Below are positions 41,665-50,041 of a stretch of DNA of 64,000 nucleotides, in pieces. The notes beneath the pieces are model-generated. The model worked only from the letters and a program-made list of their open reading frames with translations. It was not told the DNA's origin and searched no databases. Numbering within the stretch: position 1 is the stretch's first letter; each line of letters starts with the position of its first letter. The position numbers were made by a program, and so were the translations under genes. Source of the DNA: Streptomyces spinosus (GTDB lineage: Bacteria > Actinomycetota > Actinomycetes > Streptomycetales > Streptomycetaceae); the NCBI RefSeq assembly GCF_020400655.1, contig NZ_JAINRC010000003.1:248001-312000 (forward strand), given 5' to 3'.

Positions 41665-42547
41665 AGGCGAACACCACCGTCCGGCGCCCGTTGAGCAGGA
41701 TCCTCCGCTCCGCGTGCCACTTCACGGCCCGCGCCAGCGCCTGGCACTCCACGTCCCGGCCGATGGCGACCAGCTGGTCCGGCGTCACGCCGTGACCGAC
41801 CCGCTCGACCTCCTGCTCGATGATCGGCCCCTCGTCCAGGTCCGCGGTGACGTAGTGCGCCGTCGCGCCGATCAGCTTCACACCCCGCGCGTGCGCCTGG
41901 TGGTACGGCTTCGCGCCCTTGAAGCTCGGCAGGAAGGAGTGGTGGATGTTGATGATCCGGCCGCTGAGCTGCTTGCACAGGTCGTCGGAGAGGACCTGCA
42001 TGTAGCGGGCGAGGACGACCAGCTCGACCTTCTCCTCGCGGACGATCTCCAGCAGCCTGGCCTCGGCATCCGACTTGGTGTCCTTGGTCACCGGGATGTG
42101 GTGGAAGGGGATGTTGTAGGACCCCACCAGCTCTTCGAAGTCGGTGTGATTGGACACCACCCCCACGATCTCCACCGGCAGCGCGCCGATCCGGGCCCGG
42201 AACAGCAGGTCGTTCAGGCAGTGCCCGAACTTGCTGACCATCAGCAGGATGCGCATCTTCTGGTCGGCCCGGTGGATCTGCCAGTCCATGTGGAAGGAGT
42301 CACCGATCGCGGCGAAGCTCGCCCGCAGCTTGTCCACCGTCACCGGAGCCTCGGCCGAGAAGTGGACCCGCATGAAGAACAGTCCCGTGTCGTGGTCGCC
42401 GAACTGCTGGCTGTCCTCGATGTTGCAGCCGGTCATGAACAGGTAACTGGACACGGCGTGCACGATGCCCTTTTTGTCCGGGCAGGAGAGCGTGAGGACG
42501 TACTGGTCGGCCGGCGCGGCGGCGGAAGGGGTGGACTGATCGGTCAT
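41663..42547 (-). CDS. purU: Formyltetrahydrofolate deformylase
   Basis: A 294-residue enzyme that hydrolyses 10-formyltetrahydrofolate to formate and tetrahydrofolate. An ACT-like domain (LTLSCPDKKGIVHAVSSYLF, about residues 16-90) precedes the formyltransferase-fold domain, with NIHHSFLPSFKGA (catalytic His region) and ADLDEGPIIEQ (catalytic Asp) both intact. ATG 42547 starts the conserved sequence. Housekeeping folate gene; convergent with the anti-sigma gene. Confidence 0.97.
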   Translation of the reverse strand: MTDQSTPSAAAPADQYVLTLSCPDKKGIVHAVSSYLFMTGCNIEDSQQFGDHDTGLFFMRVHFSAEAPVTVDKLRASFAAIGDSFHMDWQIHRADQKMRILLMVSKFGHCLNDLLFRARIGALPVEIVGVVSNHTDFEELVGSYNIPFHHIPVTKDTKSDAEARLLEIVREEKVELVVLARYMQVLSDDLCKQLSGRIINIHHSFLPSFKGAKPYHQAHARGVKLIGATAHYVTADLDEGPIIEQEVERVGHGVTPDQLVAIGRDVECQALARAVKWHAERRILLNGRRTVVFA

Positions 42548-42608
42548 GCACCACAGGGTCCCACACCGGCCGTCCGCCAGGGGGCGGCCGTCCGCCACGC
42601 GGACCCCG

Positions 42609-43106
42609 TCAGGACCTCGTCAGGATCCGCAGCACGTCCAGGCTCTTCGGCGGTGTGTCCGGGTCCTCCCCGTCGCTCACCGACATCCGCACGTGCGCGT
42701 CCCGGGCCGCCCGCACCGCGTCCGGCCAGCCGGAGTGCTCCACATAGGCGGCGACCGGCGCGTCCGGGCCGACCTGGTGCATGATCCGCAGCACCCGCAG
42801 CACGGCGGTGTCGACGAGCGCCGCCTCCTGCGAGTCCCGGAATATGGTGCCGACGTACTTCTCGGCCGACCAGCTGTCCAGCCAGGTGTCCTCCACCAGC
42901 CGGTACACGGCGTCCGTGACGTCACCGTAGCCGTCCACGCCGGCCAGCCAGACGTCCCGCTGGAACACCGGGTCGGAGAGCATGTGCAGCGCCGAACGGA
43001 CATTGCTGCGCCAGCGCCACCACGGCATGTCGTTCAAGGGCATGCCGCCCATGGTGGAGGAGCGACGGCCGCGACGGGAAGAGTTCTCCGAACCTTGCAC
43101 GGTCAT
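42609..43106 (-). CDS. SCO4402 family protein
   Basis: A 165-residue cytoplasmic protein of unknown function, conserved in Streptomyces near purU. Recognisable segments are PWWRWRSNVRSALHMLSDP and VEDTWLDSWSAEKYVGTIFRD. No catalytic motif is known to me. It is 61 bp upstream of purU on the same strand. The start ATG 43106 follows a TACGAT element by only two bases, so the true start may be slightly downstream. Confidence 0.8.
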   Translation of the reverse strand: MTVQGSENSSRRGRRSSTMGGMPLNDMPWWRWRSNVRSALHMLSDPVFQRDVWLAGVDGYGDVTDAVYRLVEDTWLDSWSAEKYVGTIFRDSQEAALVDTAVLRVLRIMHQVGPDAPVAAYVEHSGWPDAVRAARDAHVRMSVSDGEDPDTPPKSLDVLRILTRS

Positions 43107-43161
43107 CGATCGTACGTTCCCCGCCGCGCAGGCCCGACCGGCCCCCGTAATTCACCTCCCT

Positions 43162-43201
43162 GTCACCCTTCGTTGACCAAGGGTCACTCCCGGGTTAGTA
43201 C
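43162..43201 (+). promoter_or_regulatory. Promoter and operator of the substrate-binding lipoprotein gene
   Basis: TTGACC (43173-43178) and TAGTAC (43196-43201) are separated by 17 bp. GTCACCCTT (43162-43170) and AAGGGTCAC (43179-43187), an inverted repeat with one mismatch, flank the -35 box, as expected of a repressor site. Confidence 0.65.
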
Positions 43202-43223
43202 TGTGAGGGAATCGTGCGGGTGC

Positions 43224-44546
43224 ATGACCGGCAGGCGACGCACGCGCAGTACTCCCCCCGTCCTTCCCCGCCCCGTCAGAGCCACCGCCCTCGCGGCGGG
43301 CGCGGTGGCCCTCTGTGCGTCGCTCACCGCCGCGTGCGGGGTCATCCCCGGTGCCACGGGGGGCTCCGGGGACGACCCCGTGAAGGTGATGACCTGGGCG
43401 CCGCAGGACACCGACGCGACCAACAAGCCCGGCATGCCCGCGATGGCCCGCGCCTACGCCAAGTGGATCAACTCCCACGGTGGCATCAACGGCCGCAGGC
43501 TCGAGGTGCTGACCTGCAACGACCACAACGACGGCGTGGGCGCCGCGAAGTGCGCCCGGCGCGCGGCGACCGAGGACGTGGTCGCGGTCGTCGGCTCCTA
43601 CAGCCAGTTCGGCGACTCCTACCTCGCCCCGCTGGAGGGCGCAGGCATCCCCTACATCGGCGGCTACGGCGTCACCAACGACGAGTTCACCGGCGGCATG
43701 TCCTACCCGGTCAACGGCGGCCAGCCCGCCCTCCTGGCCGGGCTCGGCAGGGCGCTCGCGGAGAGCTGCGGCAACGTCGCCCTGGTCCGCCCGGACAGCA
43801 TCGCCGGCGACCAGCTGCCCGCGATGCTCGACGCCGGCCTCAAGGCGGGCGGCCACGCGGAGGCCGGCGACCAGCTCGCCGCCGACGACGCCACCGAGTA
43901 CGGCGGCCAGGCCGAGCAGGCGCTGCGCTACGCGACCAAGGGCGCCACGAGGAAGGGCTGTGTGGTGCCCGCGCTCGGGGACCGCACGGACACCTTCATG
44001 GACTCCTTCCGGCGGGCCCGCGAGAACTTCCCGGCCGTGCGCACGGCGACCGTGCTGGGCAGCGTCGACCAGACCGTGATCAACGCGAGCGGCGGGGCGT
44101 CGGGCCCGTACGAGGGGGCGTACATCACCGGCTGGTACCCGGTCGCCTCCGACCCCCGCTGGGACCCGATGAAGAAGGTGATCAACGAGGAGGCCTTCGG
44201 CGACAACCGCATCGACCCCGCGGACGCCGGTGTGCAGACCACGTGGATCGCCTACACCGTCCTCAAGGCCGTCCTGGAGAGGATCGGCGACGGCGAGGTG
44301 AGCGCCGACACCGTGCGGCGCACCCTCAACGACGGCCTGCGGGTCTCCACCGGCGGCCTCACCCCGACCCTGCACTGGCCCTACGAGAGCAAGCTGGCCG
44401 CGGTCGGCTTCCCGCGGCTGGTCAACGCCGACGTCACCCTCCAGGTCGTGCAGGGCGGCAAGCTGGTCGCGGCCCGCAAGGGCATCGGCGGCGCCCACGG
44501 GGTCGCCGACATGACCGCGACCCTGGAGCACGCCGACGTGCCGTGA
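43224..44546 (+). CDS. Substrate-binding lipoprotein of a branched-chain-amino-acid-type ABC transporter
   Basis: A 440-residue exported lipoprotein. The signal peptide ends in the lipobox LTAAC. The mature region is a Peripla_BP_6 fold (VKVMTWAPQDTDATNKPGMPAMARAYAKWINSHGGINGRRLEV). No permease or ATPase genes are adjacent, so it works with a transporter encoded elsewhere or in sensing. ATG 43224 lies close to a good promoter. Confidence 0.85.
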   Translation: MTGRRRTRSTPPVLPRPVRATALAAGAVALCASLTAACGVIPGATGGSGDDPVKVMTWAPQDTDATNKPGMPAMARAYAKWINSHGGINGRRLEVLTCNDHNDGVGAAKCARRAATEDVVAVVGSYSQFGDSYLAPLEGAGIPYIGGYGVTNDEFTGGMSYPVNGGQPALLAGLGRALAESCGNVALVRPDSIAGDQLPAMLDAGLKAGGHAEAGDQLAADDATEYGGQAEQALRYATKGATRKGCVVPALGDRTDTFMDSFRRARENFPAVRTATVLGSVDQTVINASGGASGPYEGAYITGWYPVASDPRWDPMKKVINEEAFGDNRIDPADAGVQTTWIAYTVLKAVLERIGDGEVSADTVRRTLNDGLRVSTGGLTPTLHWPYESKLAAVGFPRLVNADVTLQVVQGGKLVAARKGIGGAHGVADMTATLEHADVP

Positions 44547-44556
44547 CGGCCCGCGG

Positions 44557-46254
44557 TCACAGCTGGGTCGGCTGGCGCTGGGTCAGGCCGTACTTGCCCG
44601 CGATCGCGTTCCACAGCGCCGCCGCCTTCGTCTTCTGCGCGCTGGCGGTACCGCTCTCCCGGTTGCCGGCCTGCGTCTCGCCGGTGGTGCGCGCGTGTCC
44701 CTTGCGGCAGACCTTGTGCCCCTTGGCCTGCTCCGCCCAGGCCGCGTAGTGGTTGTCGGCAGCGGCGGACGCCTGCCACGCCTTCGTCAGCGCGGCCGTC
44801 AGATCGGCGTTGCCGGGCAGCTTGTCCACGGACAGCCTGCCGAGCCGCGTGACCAGTTGGCCACGCTGCCGGGCCGCGTCCCGCAGGCTGGAGGCGGCCT
44901 GGTCGAGGTTGTCGCACTGCTTGACGTCCGCCACCGCCTGGATCACCGAGGCCCGGCTGCTGCCGCTGTCCGCGAGCAGCTTGTCCAGCTCGACGGCCTG
45001 CTGCCGGGCGGGGTCGGCGGCGGGCGAGGCGGAGTCCTGGGCGGCCGGGGAGGTGGCGGCGACCGTCTTGCCGTCCCCGCCCTGGTCCTTGTCGTCACCC
45101 CCGCCGCTGAGCAGCGCGCCGGCGCCGACGCCGAGCACGACGATGCCGACGCCGACCGCGGCGATCAGCGGCACCCGCGACCGGCCCCGGCGCCGCCCGC
45201 CGTCGTCGTGACCCGCGTCGTACGACGGCTGCGCCGGGCGGTACGACGACTGCGCCGGGCCGGGATAGGCGTCCGGCTGCTGCACCCGGGGCAGCTGCTG
45301 GGTGGACCCGGCCGGGCTGTCGCCGCCCCCGGGGCCGCGGAAGAGGTTGTCGAACTCGGCGGGCGGCTGCCGGTCCGCCCCCTGCGCCTGAGCCTGGGCG
45401 GCGTACGGCGGGATGTACTGCGTGGCCTCCGCGTCCGAGGGCGCGGGTGCCGCCTGCCGGGGCGCCTGGCCGGGGTAGCGGGTGTCCTCACCGGCCGACT
45501 CCGGCGGCAGCGCGCCGGGCGTGACCGGCGGCATGTACTGGGTGGCCGCCTCGTGAACGCCGCCCCCGGCGGGGACCGGCGGTATGTACTGGGTGGCGCC
45601 GTCCGCCTGCACGGGCGGTATGTACTGGGTGGCGCCCTCGTCGCCGGGCGCGGCGGGGCCGGCGGGCACCGGCGGCAGGTACTGGGTCGCGCCGTCCGCG
45701 CTCGGGGGCAGCGGGGCACCCGCGGCCGGGTACGCGGACGGCTGCGGCGCCGCGGGGGCCTGTCCCGGCACGGACTGCGCCGGGTACGGCTGCTGCTGCG
45801 CGTGCTGCTGGTACGGGTCGGGCGCGCCGTAGGCGGGCTGCTGGGGCGCGCCGTAGGCACCGGTGCCGGACTGACCGCCGCCGTACCCGGGCTCCTGACC
45901 GCCGTAGGAAGCCGTCGGGCCGCCGTAGCCCGGGGCCTGGCCGCCGTACGACGGGGCCGGGGCGCCCTCCGGGGGCAGCGGGCCGGGGTTCGCGGCCGCC
46001 GGGGGCCGCCGGCCGGCGTCGGCGGGGGTGTCCCACTGCGAGGCCGCCGGGGGCCAGCCCTGGTCCGACTGGGGCGTCTGCTGCCCGGGGCCCCAGGAAC
46101 CGTTCCAGGCCTGTCCGCCGGCCGGGTGGGCGGGGGCGGGGGCGGGCGTCCCGGTCATCCCCGGCAGCAGGGGCTCTCCTCCGTCGGAGGGCAGCACGAT
46201 GCCTTCGCGCGCGGTCCGCGCCGCGGGCTCCTCGCCCTGTCCACTCTGCGTCAC
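44557..46254 (-). CDS. Pro/Gln-rich membrane protein with ATQYIPP repeats
   Basis: A 565-residue protein. Residues 1 to about 355 are Pro, Gln, Tyr and Gly rich and contain five ATQY(I/L/M)PP units plus a degenerate STQQLPRV. One transmembrane helix (VPLIAAVGVGIVVLGVGAGAL, about 362-382) is followed by an extracellular helical domain with several Cys residues. The Thr-Gln motifs resemble Ser/Thr-kinase substrates and FHA-binding peptides. The topology suggests a cytoplasmic scaffold-like tail and a small outer domain. Function unknown. Confidence 0.75.
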   Translation of the reverse strand: MTQSGQGEEPAARTAREGIVLPSDGGEPLLPGMTGTPAPAPAHPAGGQAWNGSWGPGQQTPQSDQGWPPAASQWDTPADAGRRPPAAANPGPLPPEGAPAPSYGGQAPGYGGPTASYGGQEPGYGGGQSGTGAYGAPQQPAYGAPDPYQQHAQQQPYPAQSVPGQAPAAPQPSAYPAAGAPLPPSADGATQYLPPVPAGPAAPGDEGATQYIPPVQADGATQYIPPVPAGGGVHEAATQYMPPVTPGALPPESAGEDTRYPGQAPRQAAPAPSDAEATQYIPPYAAQAQAQGADRQPPAEFDNLFRGPGGGDSPAGSTQQLPRVQQPDAYPGPAQSSYRPAQPSYDAGHDDGGRRRGRSRVPLIAAVGVGIVVLGVGAGALLSGGGDDKDQGGDGKTVAATSPAAQDSASPAADPARQQAVELDKLLADSGSSRASVIQAVADVKQCDNLDQAASSLRDAARQRGQLVTRLGRLSVDKLPGNADLTAALTKAWQASAAADNHYAAWAEQAKGHKVCRKGHARTTGETQAGNRESGTASAQKTKAAALWNAIAGKYGLTQRQPTQL

Positions 46255-46454
46255 CGGGACTCCTACTAATGGGGGACCTTGTGAATCGTCGGCTCACGCT
46301 ACCGGCTCCCCCGAGCCCCGTGCCACGCAGCGCCGTTCGCGACCTCCTCCCTGTGACGGCGGTAACACCACCGCACCGCGATGCGCCGTTCACGGCACCC
46401 GGCGCACACCCGGGTGCCGTTTCCCGCTCGTTCACGCGCCGGCGGGTCCGGTGT

Positions 46455-47840
46455 TCACGCGGCCTGCTGGAGGTCGAGGCGCGCCCCGAACTCCCGTACC
46501 ACCGCCTCCTCCCGGAAGGGCTCCAGCCGCTGCTGGAGGTCGTCCAGGTACTCGGCGCCCCGGTTGGAGCGGAGCGTCTCCAGCAGCTCCACCGCCTTCA
46601 TGCCCGTGGCGCAGGCCTGCTCGATCTCGCGCTGCTGCACCTGGGCCGTGGCGAGCAGCACATAGCCGATGGCGCGCCGGCGGGCCCGGGACTCCGGGTG
46701 CCCGGCCAGCGACTGCTCGGCGTACCGCGCGGCCTGGTCGGCCTGCCCGAGGTCGCGGTGGCAGTGAGCCAACTCGTCGGCCAGGTAGGCCTCGTCGAAG
46801 TGCGCGATCCACACCGGGTCGTCCCCGGCGGCGCCGTCCGCCCCCTCCATCGCCGTGACCGCCCGCCCGCCGGCCGCCTGTGCCGCGCGCGCGTCTCCCA
46901 GCAGGGCGTGCCCGCGCGCCTCGGCGGCGTGGAACATCGCCTCCACACGCGGGGTGACCTGCCCGCGCGTCCCCTCCTGCGCCGCCCGCGCCAACTGGGC
47001 GATCTCCCGCGGGTTCCCGAGCTGCGCGGCGAGGTGGCTCATGGACGCGGCGAGCACGTAGCCGCCGTACCCGCGGTCCCCGGCGGCCTGCGCGAGCCGC
47101 AGCGCCTGGATGTAGTACCGCTGGGCGAGGCCCGGTTGCCCGGTGTCGACGGCCATGTACCCGGCCAGCTCCGTCAACCGGGCCACGGCGGCGAAGAGTT
47201 CCCGGCCGACCGCCTCCCGGTAGGAGCCCGCGAGCAGCCCGGAGACGACGCTGTTGAGGTAGTGCACGACGACCGGGCGCACGTGTCCGCTGCCGTACTG
47301 GTGGTCGAGGTCCACCAGCGCCCGGGTCATGGACCGTACGGCCGCCACGTCGGACTGGCCCACGCGCGGGCCCGCCTGCCGGGCCACCTGCGGGTCCGGC
47401 GCCGAGATCAGCCAGTCGCGGCTCGGCTCGACCAGCGCGGAGGCGGCGACGGAGGAGCCGGACAGGAAGTCCCGGCGCCCCACGTCGCTGCGCCACAGCT
47501 CGCAGACCTGCTCGATGGCCCCCAGTACCGTCGGCGAGAACTGGAGACCGACCCCCGAGGCGAGGTTCTTGCCGTTGGCCATGCCGATCTCGTCGATCGT
47601 GACCGTACGGCCGAGCTTGCGCCCGAGCGCCTCGGCGATGATCGCCGGCGCCCTGCCGCGCGGCTGCTGGCCGCGCAGCCAGCGGGCCACGGACGTCTTG
47701 TCGTAGCGCAGGTCGAGGCCGTGCTCGGCGCCGCACATGTTGACCCGCCGGGCCAGCCCGGCGTTCGAGCACCCCGCTTCCTGGATGAGTGCCTGCAGCC
47801 GTTCGTTCGGCTGCCTGGCCACGAGAGGCCTTGCGGCCAT
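46455..47840 (-). CDS. NsdA-like regulator with helix-turn-helix and TPR repeats
   Basis: A 461-residue protein. Residues about 10-60 (NERLQALIQEAGCSNAGLARRVNMCGAEHGLDLRYDKTSVARWLRG) form an unusual helix-turn-helix; a TPR-like region spans about 150-440 (LAQRYYIQALRLAQAAGD). The architecture matches NsdA-type negative regulators of Streptomyces development and antibiotic production, but I cannot assign it to a characterised orthologue. ATG 47840 follows GGGGG by six bases. A promoter is seen at 47910-47938. Confidence 0.75.
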   Translation of the reverse strand: MAARPLVARQPNERLQALIQEAGCSNAGLARRVNMCGAEHGLDLRYDKTSVARWLRGQQPRGRAPAIIAEALGRKLGRTVTIDEIGMANGKNLASGVGLQFSPTVLGAIEQVCELWRSDVGRRDFLSGSSVAASALVEPSRDWLISAPDPQVARQAGPRVGQSDVAAVRSMTRALVDLDHQYGSGHVRPVVVHYLNSVVSGLLAGSYREAVGRELFAAVARLTELAGYMAVDTGQPGLAQRYYIQALRLAQAAGDRGYGGYVLAASMSHLAAQLGNPREIAQLARAAQEGTRGQVTPRVEAMFHAAEARGHALLGDARAAQAAGGRAVTAMEGADGAAGDDPVWIAHFDEAYLADELAHCHRDLGQADQAARYAEQSLAGHPESRARRRAIGYVLLATAQVQQREIEQACATGMKAVELLETLRSNRGAEYLDDLQQRLEPFREEAVVREFGARLDLQQAA

Positions 47841-47909
47841 GTGCTACCCCCTGTGTCGCGATCCCCTGGAGCGTGTTGCGATCCTCCGGAGCACAAAGTT
47901 CCGGCCGGA

Positions 47910-47938
47910 AGATCACTGCCCAGCTGACATACCGTCAA
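47910..47938 (-). promoter_or_regulatory. Promoter of the NsdA-like gene
   Basis: Read on the minus strand: TTGACG (47933-47938) and TGATCT (47910-47915), separated by 17 bp, with a predicted leader of about 60 nt to ATG 47840. Confidence 0.55.
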
Positions 47939-48123
47939 TGCGTGACATGTGCGGTTTGCCGGGGTAAAAGCGGTTGCCCCCCTCCCTGGCTACCCATCTC
48001 ACGCCCCGCCCCCTCCCGCGCGCCCCCGGCCATGCACCCATGCGCCCCGACTGCCGGACCGGTGCTCCTCCCCCGCGCGCGTCACGGCCGTAACTCCAGG
48101 TGGGCGCGGGAGTTGAGTGGAAC

Positions 48124-48789
48124 GTGGAAAAGACGATCGCGGGCGCCCAAGACACTCAGACGGCCGGTCACATCCCGAAGCAGCGAGGGGAATCGCTGCT
48201 GGAGACCGCCGTACGCTACGCCGAGGAGCGGCACTGGGACGTGTTCCCGGGCACCTGGCTGGAAGCCGTCGACGGCCGGCAGCGCTGCTCGTGCGGCGAC
48301 GCCTCCTGCCCTGCGCCGGGTGCGCACCCCGCGCGCCCCGACTGGGCGACCCAGGCGTCCGGCAGTGCGACCGTCGTGCACCGGATGTGGCAGCAGCAGC
48401 CGGCCGCGGCGATCCTGCTGCCGACGGGACGGACCTTCGACGCGCTGTCCGTCCCGGAGAGCGCGGGATTCCTGGCGCTCGCCCGTATGGAGCGCATGGA
48501 GCTGACGCTCGGTCCGGTCACGCTGACTCCGGACCGGCGCATGCAGTTCTTCGTCCTGCCCGGTGCGACCGCGAAGGTGCCGGAGCTGGTACGGAAGCTC
48601 GGCTGGGCGCCGGCGTCACTGGACCTGGTGAGCCTGGGCGAGGGCGCGTACGTGGTGGCGCCGCCCACGCGGTTCGGGTCCCGGGGGGCCGTGCAGTGGG
48701 CCTGCCGGCCGACGCCGGCGAACCGTTGGCTGCCGGACGCGGAGGAGTTGGTCTCGCCGTTGGCCTACGCGTGCGGGAGGGATCGTTAG
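48124..48789 (+). CDS. Prim-Pol-like protein (bifunctional DNA primase/polymerase N-terminal domain)
   Basis: A 221-residue protein resembling the PF09250-type Prim-Pol N-terminal domain. The opening AVRYAEERHWDVFPGTWLE is typical, and RCSCGDASCPAPGAHPARPDW is the conserved Cys-rich turn. The catalytic acidic pair usual in active enzymes is not clear (FDALSVPE has one Asp), so it is likely non-catalytic. It is a common small orphan of this type in Streptomyces. GTG 48124 is the likely start; GTG 48100 is an alternative. Confidence 0.7.
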   Translation: MEKTIAGAQDTQTAGHIPKQRGESLLETAVRYAEERHWDVFPGTWLEAVDGRQRCSCGDASCPAPGAHPARPDWATQASGSATVVHRMWQQQPAAAILLPTGRTFDALSVPESAGFLALARMERMELTLGPVTLTPDRRMQFFVLPGATAKVPELVRKLGWAPASLDLVSLGEGAYVVAPPTRFGSRGAVQWACRPTPANRWLPDAEELVSPLAYACGRDR

Positions 48790-48803
48790 GCGGATCGCCC
48801 ACT

Positions 48804-48949
48804 CGTCTGCCGGGTCGTTCTCTCGCCGGCGAGTGCGGGTGAGTGGTGCGTACTCGCGCAGTTCCCCGCGCCCCTGAAGGGGCGCGGGGAACTGCGCGAT
48901 CGGCCGGTGACGGCCCGCAGCCGCCGGTGAGAGAACGACCCGGCAGACG
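48804..48949. repeat. Nested inverted repeats between convergent genes
   Basis: Outer perfect 21-bp arms at 48804-48824 and 48929-48949 enclose an inner perfect 22-bp hairpin at 48854-48875 and 48878-48899 whose arm contains GCAGTTCCCCGCGCCCCT, a sequence widely repeated in Streptomyces genomes. The outer stem continues inward with one mismatch to about 28 bp. Between the convergent Prim-Pol-like and hydrolase genes, it could act as a terminator for both. Confidence 0.85.
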
Positions 48950-48950
48950 C

Positions 48951-49850
48951 TCAGCCGCTCAGCCGTTCAGCCCCGGGCAAGCCGTCGAGGAACGGCGAGA
49001 CGGCCGCCCGCCAAGCCACCGGCTGGTCGTAGTGGGCCAGGTGTCCCGCGTCCGGGACCTCCGCGTACTGCCCGCGCGGCAGCACCCGCACCATCTCCTG
49101 GGCCTCCGCCCGCCCCAGCTCGCCGTCCACGCCGCGCACCACCAGCGTCGGGCACCGCACCTGGGCCAGCTCCTCCCAGTGGGCGTCGTGGACCCACGTC
49201 TCGCGGGAGCTGAGCATCTGTTCGGGGTCGAAGACGGGCCGCCAGCCGTCCTCGCACTCGTGCATCACCTCGGCGTAGAAGGAGCCGCGGGCGGGGTTCG
49301 GGCGCTCCACCCAGGGGTCGTCCTCGCCGAACCACTTGCGGACGTCGGCCAGGCTGGCGAAGGGGACGGGCCAGGACCGGAACCAGTCGGCCCACTCGCG
49401 CTGCGAGGCCCCGCCGAGGGCGGAGGCGCGCATGTCGCAGATGATCAGGCCGCGCACCAGATCGGGGCGCTTCGCGGCGAGCTGCCAGGCGGTCAGCGCG
49501 CCCATGGCGTGGCCGATGAGCAGGACGGGGGCGAGACCGAGCTGCTCCACGGCGGCCTCCGCGTCCTCGACGTAGGCCTCGCGGGTGTACGCGGCGCGCG
49601 GGGGCTTCTCACTCTGGCCGTGGCCTCGCTGGTCGAGCGCCACGGCGCGGTGGCGGCCGGCGAGCCAGCGGGCGGTGGGCGCCCAGTGGGAGGCGCGGCC
49701 CATCAGACCGTGGAGTAAGAGGACGCCCGGAACGCCCGGGTTCGCCTCGCCCTCGGCATCCTGATCCGCCGCCGGTTTCGGAGGGTCGGCGAACTCCCAG
49801 GCGGCCAGGCGCACCCCGCCCGCTCCCGTCACATCGATACGCCGTGCCAT
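48951..49850 (-). CDS. Alpha/beta-hydrolase fold protein without nucleophile Ser
   Basis: A 299-residue alpha/beta-hydrolase-fold protein. The nucleophile elbow, normally GHSMG, reads GHAMG, with Ala115 in place of Ser; the acid and His positions are intact (VRGVDGELG and DAGHLAHYDQP). LLLHGLMGRASHW is the oxyanion-hole region. It cannot act as a classical esterase, so it may be a non-catalytic binding protein or use another mechanism. Its upstream region contains a palindrome close to the actinobacterial LexA box. Confidence 0.85.
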   Translation of the reverse strand: MARRIDVTGAGGVRLAAWEFADPPKPAADQDAEGEANPGVPGVLLLHGLMGRASHWAPTARWLAGRHRAVALDQRGHGQSEKPPRAAYTREAYVEDAEAAVEQLGLAPVLLIGHAMGALTAWQLAAKRPDLVRGLIICDMRASALGGASQREWADWFRSWPVPFASLADVRKWFGEDDPWVERPNPARGSFYAEVMHECEDGWRPVFDPEQMLSSRETWVHDAHWEELAQVRCPTLVVRGVDGELGRAEAQEMVRVLPRGQYAEVPDAGHLAHYDQPVAWRAAVSPFLDGLPGAERLSG

Positions 49851-49902
49851 CTGACCTGGCCCCCCAGCTCCGCCGTCCTCGTCGTCCAGCTGTTTCAGGC
49901 TA

Positions 49903-49966
49903 TCGAATACCTATTCGAAAATTGCTTCTCCGCGGACAACACCCCTCATTTGAGTGACACCCCTCA
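49903..49966 (-). promoter_or_regulatory. LexA-box-like palindrome and direct repeats upstream of the hydrolase gene
   Basis: TCGAAT-ACCT-ATTCGA (49903-49918) resembles the TCGAAC-N4-GTTCGA SOS box with one change per arm. ACACCCCTCA occurs twice (49939-49948 and 49957-49966), 18 bp apart. Both may bind regulators of the leftward hydrolase gene. The 271-bp gap up to dmdR1 holds no gene. Confidence 0.45.
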
Positions 49967-50041
49967 GGGAATGATCGCCTCAGCCGAGGGGATGTTCTCT
50001 GGCGGGAGGCGGACCGCTCGGGGAAAAGCCGGTCCGAGGGG

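Noticed and set aside
48804..48949. Repeats considered as a CRISPR array
   Set aside because: Only two nested palindromes, with no regular repeat-spacer pattern and no cas gene.
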